Under the pieces are notes generated by a model that was given only the letters and a program-made list of their open reading frames with translations, was not told the DNA's origin and did not search any database. Source: Sisyra terminalis (lineage: Eukaryota; Arthropoda; Insecta; Neuroptera; Sisyridae). Taken from it: a DNA stretch of 64,000 bases. A program made the translations under genes and the position numbers. This document shows positions 56,635 to 64,000 of this stretch, one piece after another; position 1 is the stretch's first letter; every line of letters starts with the position of its first letter. Location of the stretch: assembly GCA_958496175.1 (NCBI GenBank), contig OY292276.1, positions 24,756,001 to 24,820,000 of the forward strand. The letters run 5' to 3'.

Positions 56635-56803
56635 GCCTATTGGTGTCCGAGTAGTCAATGTGACCCCCCAGAATTGCTAAGTGTTGGGTTCGATCCTCGT
56701 ATTGAGAACATTTTCGATATTTCTCTATTACGGATTTTAACTAGCACAGAAGTCGCTAAAGACTTTGTTGATTATAAAGCGACGGTAAAAAATAATAAAA
56801 AAT
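56635..56803 (+). mobile_element. tRNA-derived SINE copy
   Basis: GCCTATTGGTGTCCGAGTAG (A box), GTTGGGTTCGATCCTCGTAT (B box), ATTTTCGATATTTCTCTATT, CACAGAAGTCGCTAAAGACT, TTATAAAGCGACGGTAAAAA and an A-rich end. The flanks AATTCTCACAAG (56624-56635) and AATTGCCACATG (56801-56812) may be a decayed 12-bp duplication (9 of 12). Confidence 0.9.
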
Positions 56804-56929
56804 TGCCACATGTATTTGCTTATAATTTCATTAATAATAGCTGACTATAACACTTAAACTGACCACTAGGCACGCTTGTGTCGATATGACTTCCTCAGCC
56901 ATGGTTTCATACAGACCGAATAGATGCAA

Positions 56930-57004
56930 AGCTATATTAAACACAAGTATAATTTTTTTATATCCTCAAAATATCTTTCGCGTACCTCAAGTTGAGAATC
57001 ACTG
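56930..57004. mobile_element. hAT right terminus, fragment
   Basis: CGTACCTCAAGTTGAGAATC followed by ACTG is the kind of right end (inverted CAGTGATTCTCAACTTGAGG) found in hAT elements. Left partner not found. Confidence 0.35.
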
Positions 57005-57009
57005 ACTTA

Positions 57010-59039
57010 AAACATTATTACGATAGCGTTTAATTTATTTCACTTTTTTTCAATGTCAAGTGTTACAAATTCGTATCACTAATTAAATTTTTTATTCTCA
57101 AATACATCAGATAAAAATAATAAATTTTTATATTTCATACTGACATGAACACATGTTCGTGATATATGAAAGAACGGAAAAAAAATGTTAAGTAGAAAAG
57201 AAAACTGTATTATGAATTACTTCAGAAATACCATAATTTTATTTTTATCTCCAACTATTATTTGAACAAAGAACTTCAACTAGTTAGTACAAACTTCCAA
57301 TTAGATAATTCTGAGTGGAAAATTTACAGTTTCGTTTACGTAGTTGAAAATAAGTTTTAATTTTTGAGGAAATTTTTGTAAAATGGATAGATTTTTTTTT
57401 GGCTGTTACTTTACAATTTATACTTGAATGTAGGTCGTAAATTGTTTCGTGTTGTTTTTGCTCGATTGCAGCAAGAAGTTCGTTTTCGTGCTTCGTCTCG
57501 ATCATATCTCAGCCACAACAGTTTTATTGCAAAATTAAGTGTCAAAAGAGCCGTTTTCATAAATAAGTAAAACTATATTTCGTTCGTTTTTCGACTTGGC
57601 TCAAATATTTCTCTTTCGTCTCACTTATTACACATTTAAAGCTTCATTGAAATCTTCAATGCATTTTTTCCGAACGTTTTCAACAATACCCTATACTTTC
57701 ATCATTTTAAATTCATAAACTGAGCTTTTAAATTAGCTTGAAAGTCTTTAAAAAGTTTTCAATATTGCAATTTTTGTTCATTATATCCTATTTTTTCCAT
57801 GTTAATTGAAAATAAAACTTCAAACGCCTCCACAAAAGCTCCATTGAACTTTCGTTTCTCATAATTTTTTTTTATCTCGCGCTTTTTAAAGAAATCATAT
57901 ACAGGGAATATAAATTTTGAGGAAAAAAAAGCTCGATATAAATTTCCTTATCAGGGTTTTCAACAAAGTTTTATCATCGAAGTTTTCGGAAAGTTCTCAA
58001 TTCAAGTTTCGCAAAGTAAAGTTTAACTTTTTCTCATTCTTCTTAAATTACATTCTCAATATTCATTTGTAAATTTGGCTGCGAGGAGATATTTCAATTT
58101 GGCCTAAACGTTTTTGAATATAAATTTGTATTAAAAAAATATGATATCCCTACCTTTTCAGGAAACCTATGCAAAATAATGAAGCCAAAAAAATTTCAAA
58201 CATATCGTAAAATTTGTTTTTTTAATTTTTTCATACAGATATTAATTCGTTCATGGTTCAAATCAAATTGCTTTCCAATGAAATAAATAGAGTTTCAAAG
58301 GCTATTTTTTAGCCGGTGAAGCCGAAACATTAAAGGACTAGAAAGACACGATAACGATCAAACCCAAACATTTTGAAATCCTCGCAAAAAGCTCTCGAAT
58401 TGTTGTGAACCCTTTTGAAAATGAAGCACAAAAGAAAATCATATTCACAAAGCAAAATCAAATAATCGCTCAATTGGTCTCTCTATTTGCGACGCAACAA
58501 AGAGTTCAAATCTCGAAATAATCAAAGATTCATTGAAAACAAAACACGGAAATTTTATTTCCCGTCAAAGCTATGGAGTTTCATTTATATTTTTCAGTAG
58601 AAAAAGCAATTAGGCAAAGGGTTGAAATGGCTTTGGCTGAACGCATATTGTGGCCGAGTTCGATTTTGTCCACGTAACCGAACAAAAAAAACCTCTGGAC
58701 TTTAAACATACATGCTTTTTTTGAATTTCCTTGGTTCTGTTCACAAAAAAAAAACTAACCAATAATTTTCGACTGAGCTTTATTTATATTCGGGAATTTA
58801 ATGTTTGTTCCGGAGTTAATTACAAGTTTTTTTTATTCAAAAAGCTTTTTACAATTTGAAAAGGCATAAATTTAAAAAAAAAACACTGAGTTCAATTTCT
58901 ATCAATTCAAACTATTTCCAGAAAATGCGATAATTTTAATTTTTTCGAAAAGAACATGAAAACATTTTAATCGTATTTTCCATAATAAAGTTGTAAGTTT
59001 CGTGGTTCAAATTAAAAATGATGGAGTATTAAATTAACG
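57010..59039. other. gene-free AT-rich stretch
   Basis: No gene recognised. The minus-strand frame at 57284-57505 (73 codons) has no domain. Confidence 0.5.
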
Positions 59040-59400
59040 ACTTTCATATAATGTAAACAAGCCTTTTATTTTTCCCGGCACTAGAGCAAGTGGGAAGACC
59101 CGCTTGAATACTGGAATAGTAGAATGCTTGAATATATTTATAGCAAATTGTCACCATATGGCTACACTTCACTTTATGTGGAAGCCATAAACGTCATTCT
59201 GTTTTAACATAAAGATAAAACTCCCATAAACTCGCTACACGAAAATGTCTTGCATATCATTTTCGAGGTTTTTAAGGGCGCAATTCACTTTGCCATGGTT
59301 GAATTGCTGGTTGCCATCAATGACTTGCGGTTCTTCGTTGCAGATCTGATAACCGTGCGGATAAAAGGGACACTGGCATGGCTTTGTCAAGATAAAATGC
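59040..59400. promoter_or_regulatory. unique GC-richer island
   Basis: Contains TTTCCCGGCACTAGAGCAAG, GGTTGCCATCAATGACTTGC and the inverted pair GCAATTCA/TGAATTGC (near 59280-59308). Non-repetitive, no frame. Candidate conserved non-coding element. Confidence 0.2.
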
Positions 59401-59974
59401 GTTAAAAACTCTCAAAGCCTCTTTTCTTCAGGAAAATTTCTTAAGAAATTATCTTTATATTTTATCAGAATGTAGGGCATACGAGAATTTTTTCCAAGAA
59501 TATTTTTCAAAAGCTTTTCTTTTAAAATCAACACATAAATTAGATTATTATTTTTTCAAAACTTAATTCTTAACAATTTATCATAACTGAATATCTTTGA
59601 TATATAAAAGTGGCATCAGTAAAATGCTTAAATTTTATACATTTTTCTTTCTTTCACCCAATTTTCATTTTTTTTTGTCTCTAGAAATGATAATGAGGAA
59701 TAATAAAAAAGAATATCAGACGTTGAAAATATTATTTTGTCCAAAAAAAAAAATATTCTTTTCACTTAACAATTATCTATACTTGAGTGTACTATAGTAG
59801 AAAACGGGAGATATTTTATAAGGAAGAAAAAATCGAAAGAATCTTTTTAAATTGATTTTCGCATTTAATTGTAAGTCGCTAGTAAAAAAAAATAGTTAAA
59901 ACTGTTTGAAACTTAAGAAACCAATTTGTTTTCCAAATCATTTTTTTTCAAAGCAATACGTCGCTAATAACGTT
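59401..59974. other. gene-free AT-rich stretch
   Basis: Nothing recognised. Confidence 0.5.
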
Positions 59975-60067
59975 TTAAAGCAAGAGCCTACGACGGCCCG
60001 ACCATTGTTTTATTGTAAAAGCTCAAAGTTTCTCTGCGCATGTCCCCAACAAAGGTAAGAACCATTA
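59975..60067. mobile_element. hAT MITE right-end fragment
   Basis: TGTCCCCAACAAAGGTAAGA then ACCATTAG parallels the right end of the hAT at 44679-44907 (CCAACAAGGGTAAGAATCAC). The left end is missing. Confidence 0.4.
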
Positions 60068-60783
60068 GCGGTTATGAGCGGAATTTTGACGGGGTGGTTA
60101 GTTTTGTAAGTAACATGTACCAAAAGTGTATAAAATTAAAGGTAAGTTTCGTGAAAATATAAAGACCAATTTTTTATCTTCAGAATATTATTAGTAACTA
60201 TATCTTCCATTTCCAGACATCTAGCCCAGTTTTAACCCACTTCCAGATTCTCCTAAACTTTAGTAAGTTATATTTACTATGTCATCGTATAAAAACTGAA
60301 TTTTATTTATATTACTTGAGCAACTATCAAAAGATGCTACTTCAGTTGCAGGACAGATTGATGGTTTTACATTTTCTTGTCAGACTCTTTGAAAAGCAAT
60401 TAAAAAGGTATGGCCGTCGCGGGTTCTTGCGCTTTCAGGAAAACGGTTATTTATTAGAGATCTGTATGATACTTTGCAGTAAAAGTGTCTATTTTTTCAC
60501 TATCTTAATTTTCGTCTACTAAAATATAAAGAATTATTCAAATTACAAAAATATTAAGACTTTTAAGGAAATATCTATTTTAAATATCTTTAAATCTATT
60601 TTCACAGTTTTCAGCATAACGTTCATAACTATATACGCGTATGTATGCATCAACGTTGATAAATTTTAAGACGTAAAATGCATTATTTTGTGCGACATAT
60701 TCTAAATCAAACCTAAAGCTTTAAGGAGAAACAAATGAAGAAGAAGCATTGAAATCAATGCTTTAATAGATTAGCTTTATTAA
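60068..60783. other. gene-free AT-rich stretch
   Basis: The 68-codon frame at 60316-60522 has no recognisable domain. Nothing else seen. Confidence 0.5.
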
Positions 60784-61207
60784 AAGTTTTATAAATGATG
60801 GTTGCAGGAACGATTCATTACAGGAATGAAAAGTTTATAACTATTGTATTAAACTATGCATTAGGTATGTATTGAACTACAAACTTAACTTTGCAAGTTA
60901 GTAAGGGTAAGTAAGTTTAAATTTTAATACTTAAAATATTTGAATTATTTTTCAAGACGATTGAAGAAATATATTTAATGGAATCAGGAACGAATACCGG
61001 ATTTAGTATTCAATTTTTATGCAATTTTTTCTACTCTTCATAAGTATTTACTCAATCTCCGACTCAAATATTCTCATAACAAAATTATCTTAGGCTGCCA
61101 TATATGCTATAACAAAAGAAGAGAAACTCGGTAGTTCATTCATTTATGTATGCAGAATTATCAGTTAAATCAATTAGCAATTATCAGTTATATCAGTTTA
61201 TCAATTA
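60784..61207. repeat. 430-bp interspersed repeat, copy 2
   Basis: Collinear with 50982-51412 throughout; the main difference is loss of a short TTTATAG-like segment before CAAGACGATTG. It ends in ATCAGTTATATCAGTTTATC. The flanks differ from copy 1, so the unit itself is dispersed and is not part of a larger segmental duplication. Confidence 0.85.
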
Positions 61208-61365
61208 AGCAGGCCATGTACGCTCCGACTTGCAGTCCAACTAGCGGTCCGACTTTCGAAGTTGGATCTAAAGTCGGATCGTGAATGGTGTTGTCGAAAC
61301 TTGGATGTCTAGTCGGACTAGTCGAATTATTTAAGTGGGCCCTTCACGCTCCGATTTGCGAAAAA
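61207..61365. repeat. TCCGACT/AGTCGGA-rich repeat with direct ends
   Basis: GGCCATGTACGCTCCGACTT (from 61211) recurs in the same orientation as GGGCCCTTCACGCTCCGATT (from 61338). Between them lie AGTCCAACTAGCGGTCCGAC, AAAGTCGGATCGTGAAT and TAGTCGGACTAGTCG. At least six TCCGAC-like words in both orientations. Possibly the end of a satellite-bearing DNA transposon. Confidence 0.5.
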
Positions 61366-61434
61366 TTTATCCTAAGCTTATCACAGTTTTAAGGTCAAAA
61401 TACACATTCTATCTTTCGGATAAACGTTAAACTG

Positions 61435-61478
61435 GAATATAAATGTGACTACCTCCTATGTGAAAATATGGGTTCTTA
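61435..61478. repeat. fragment related to the 41599 MITE-like element
   Basis: TAAATGTGACTACCTCCTAT then GTGAAAATATGGGTTCTTA resembles the right end at 41772-41805 (TAAATGTCACTACTTCACGT then GAAAATACCAGCCCT). Confidence 0.4.
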
Positions 61479-61744
61479 AGAAAAGATATTTTATTATATG
61501 ACTTCATTACAAACATTTTTAAAAGCTCACCAAAGCTCAGCCAAATATCCCCACAAGTCATGTGGGCTTCACAATAGTTTTAAGTCTCAAATAAATGAAC
61601 CTAACGAATATATGACGATAACCATTTGTGTTAAAGTATTAGAGAGCAAATATAATTTTTAAACAAAATATTATTCCTTGAAACTTGTCATTGCGTTATG
61701 ACTTCTAGGATTTGGAATTACTGTAGAATTAATAAAATTGGATA

Positions 61745-61838
61745 TCAAGAATTATTGAAAATTTGCTCGATACGAGAATTGAGCCCAGCTACTCCCAGTT
61801 TTGGAGTGGTCACGTTGATACTTGGCCATCAATAGGCT
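61745..61838 (-). mobile_element. tRNA-derived SINE copy, head portion
   Basis: Minus sense: head AGCCTATTGATGGCCAAGTA, then CAACGTGACCACTCCAAAAC, decayed B box (+ strand GAATTGAGCCCAGCTACTCC), CTCGTATCGAGCAAATTTTC. Tail not clearly present. Confidence 0.75.
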
Positions 61839-61941
61839 TCAAAATGTATCAAAATGTCACGGATCAGACATAAAAAAGAAAAAGTCCTTCCTCTTTTGTA
61901 AAGGAGGGAGATGCAATTAAGATATAGATGTTAAAATAATT

Positions 61942-62098
61942 TCAATGAGGGGACGAGTGGGTAAAGTGGCATCCCCAAAACTAACTAGTGCTGGAATCGA
62001 ATCTCGCGGTGAACAATTTTTTTTATAACTCGGTTAACCAATATTTCTTAACCCTACAACTGCTAAGATCTTAATAGGTATAGACCGACAACAAATTA
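61942..62098 (+). mobile_element. tRNA-derived SINE copy, diverged
   Basis: GGGGACGAGTGGGTAAAGTG (A-box region), CCCCAAAACTAACTAGTGCT, GGAATCGAATCTCGCGGTGA (B-box region), ATTTCTTAACCCTACAACTG then CTAAGATCTTAAT. Lies about 100 bp from the inverted copy at 61745-61838. Confidence 0.6.
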
Positions 62099-62269
62099 AT
62101 GTTCCTATTTTTTTTACATTTGAAATAGTAAAATTTGTAGTATTATTTTTAAATCAAATACTAAACAACTAAGTTCTCAAAAAAGACAAATGAGTTCGAA
62201 TTTAATATTTCAAAAATAAAAACACTCAAATAATATTTTTTGTCGTTATTTTTTCCAATTGTTTTTAAC

Positions 62270-62570
62270 CAAACTCTCCAGTTAGGATGTTTGCAACACT
62301 TTAAAACCTTTTTAGACGAAAGTCCCCATTTCAGCTCGGAACAATAAAAATTCGTGATAGAGCTAAACGGTGAACTTTTCCATTAGTGAAGTAGTAAAGC
62401 ACGTCAATCATTTTCGATGAAGCTATCAGCTTTAGATTGACTTACTGAGCTTTTCCACGTGCCATACCATGACAACGCGTTTTCCCTCAAAATTCCACGA
62501 ATAAATTCACCTCTATCATACCAATTGCGAAGATTGTTCTTCCAGCACAAAGTCTATTTTTAAAAATAGT
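62270..62570. promoter_or_regulatory. unique island
   Basis: Balanced composition, non-repetitive (GACGAAAGTCCCCATTTCAG, CCACGTGCCATACCATGACA). No frame or repeat recognised. Weak candidate conserved element. Confidence 0.15.
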
Positions 62571-63279
62571 CAACCAATAAAAGTTTTACTTACTTGTTGC
62601 TTCCCATCCATACAAAAAGTGTTTGTTAAAAAATTCTATCTTCGAGATGGTTAGTGACAACTTTCTTACCTGAAACAAAAAAAAAAATACATATTAAATG
62701 ACTTCATTTTCACAGTGAAGAAAATATTCTACTTAATATTAATCAGGTTGTCTTAAAATATTGCGTTCCATTTTTATAAAATATTTTTTTTTTGGTTGGA
62801 ACTCGTATTCGTCGCTCAACCTAAAAACACGAGTAAAATAATCGTTGACGTGATTTATGCAACATTCTCCTCATTATTAAGATAAAAGAGCAAAGACAAA
62901 AACGTCAACATTTGTAAGAAATTTTATTTCCAACATGACAAAACTATTTGAATTGCTTCGTATCGTTAGAGAGAACTTTATATAAAGACAAATCCAATAA
63001 ATAACCGCTCATATTGTCGGAACGAACACTGAAAAATAGACGCAAACTTTTGAAAACATATTATCCTTCCAATTAAGTAAATGTTTCTGCCATTACATGT
63101 GCATGTGTCATGTTTAAAGCTTTTTATAATTTAAAAAAAAATATCTCGCTTACAAGACGGAAGTAAAACTCAACTTTTTTCATTATCTGAAATCAGTTTT
63201 CTAGGCCACAATTTTTCCAAAACAAATTTCACACGTATGACGCAAGAAATATTCCAGATTGGATTTTTCAGTTGATATT
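62571..63279. other. gene-free AT-rich stretch
   Basis: Nothing recognised. Confidence 0.5.
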
Positions 63280-63800
63280 CAAGTCTTTATCGGCTTTAAT
63301 CTAACGAGAAAAAAGCATGGTGAGAGAAAAACGTGCCGCGATTGCTTTAAATTTTAATGCTAAACGAAAAATTCGATCTAAAAGAAAAAAAATTCAAGGA
63401 CACAATGTTATGAAGGATTTATTTTAAGCTCTACTCATTTTATTAATATTTTAATTAATAAATTAACGCGTTAATCTATTTGAGCTTCACCTTAATAGTT
63501 TTCCGGAGGATTAGACCGCGCTTTAACGGTAATAGATTTAAAGTTAAGCGTTTAAACTTTGCAAAAGTGAATATATAATCGAAATGCGAGGACTTTGTGC
63601 ACTGGAAAATGTCGCGAAATCTGTCTCATAATGTCGACTTTGTTTTGGAAAATTGTGTTTCTGATTAACATTAATATAAAGCTGGAGAGTTAGAGACGTG
63701 GAATTACGCTTTGCGTAACGAGAATTTGCTTTCTAAGCCGCGCAAAGCCTATTTATTAGCATGTAAATTTCCGTGCTAAATGCATATGTATGATCGTTTT
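63280..63800. promoter_or_regulatory. unique GC-richer island near the window end
   Basis: Contains GAAAAACGTGCCGCGATTGC, TCCGGAGGATTAGACCGCGC and GCATGTAAATTTCCGTGC. Non-repetitive and without a plausible frame. Candidate conserved non-coding DNA. Confidence 0.2.
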
Positions 63801-64000
63801 TACATGAAGATAATAGCACAGCGAAAATGAGGAAGGATCTTCAGCAATGTTTACGATTAAATTCAAAAGTTAATTGGAAATAAATTTTATTTTGTTCATC
63901 AAAAGATATTTTCGTCTTGATTTTTTTCTTATTACTTCTATAAAATATTGAGTAATATTGAGTATAAAACGTGAGTATAAATATTGAGTATAAAAGAGTA

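Noticed and set aside
54719..57004. hAT left end at 54719 and right end at 57004 as one 2.3-kb element
   Set aside because: The 8-bp flanks GTCTATAT and ACTTAAAA do not match, the interior holds unrelated LINE and SINE pieces, and no hAT transposase is present.
1..64000. CRISPR arrays, bacterial operons, rRNA genes, telomeric TTAGG arrays
   Set aside because: None seen. Repeats here are dispersed and diverged with transposon-style termini, and the composition and element types are those of an insect nuclear genome.

Overview
The window looks like nuclear DNA of an insect, most plausibly a beetle, although the order cannot be fixed from sequence alone. It is strongly AT-rich. There are no operons, no rRNA, no functional tRNA and no intact protein-coding gene that I can recognise. 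The longest open frames (up to 162 codons) are AT-rich, start anywhere and match no family I know. What can be recognised is decayed transposable elements, plus isolated GC-richer islands of unique sequence. The region is best read as intergenic or very long intronic DNA, a transposon graveyard with possible cis-regulatory islands.

Layout. 0-8 kb: three LINE ORF2 C-terminal fragments (150-345, 2750-3110, 5120-5275), a hAT MITE with target-site duplication (581-792), and a fold-back cluster of an unnamed repeat (5.3-8.0 kb) containing an interrupted tRNA-derived SINE. 8-19 kb: mostly unique sequence, with two MITE-like elements (10.75-10.99 kb; 16.23-16.40 kb, the latter with a 9-bp duplication), a remnant of a pogo-like transposase zinc finger, and two island candidates, one with three perfect ATTTGCAT octamers. 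19.5-20.6 kb: a hammerhead ribozyme of the kind found in Penelope-like elements, in an inverted arrangement apparently split by a non-autonomous Helitron. 23.6-24.5 kb: a fold-back element with a 16-bp subterminal repeat, enclosing a second MITE. 25-36 kb: islands, SINEs, a CGAAAC-rich repeat, MITE copies and a perfect 15-bp hairpin. 37.6-38.0 kb: a broken THAP-domain reading frame between inverted repeats. 44.5-45.0 kb: a SINE with a perfect 10-bp duplication, itself hit by a hAT MITE with its own 8-bp duplication. 46.8-48.1 kb: a Jockey-clade reverse transcriptase pseudogene. 50.6-56.8 kb: SINEs (one nested in an older copy of the same family), LINE tails, hAT pieces and one copy of a 430-bp repeat whose second copy lies at 60.8 kb. 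61.2-62.1 kb: a TCCGAC-rich repeat and two more SINE copies.

The parts are related mainly through mobilisation. The SINE family (about ten copies, A box near TGGCCGAGTGG and B box GGTTCGATCC) was presumably moved by a LINE. The hAT MITEs depend on an absent hAT transposase. Nesting gives a relative chronology: old SINE, then younger SINE; and SINE, then hAT. Percent identities were judged by eye; no alignment or database search was run.
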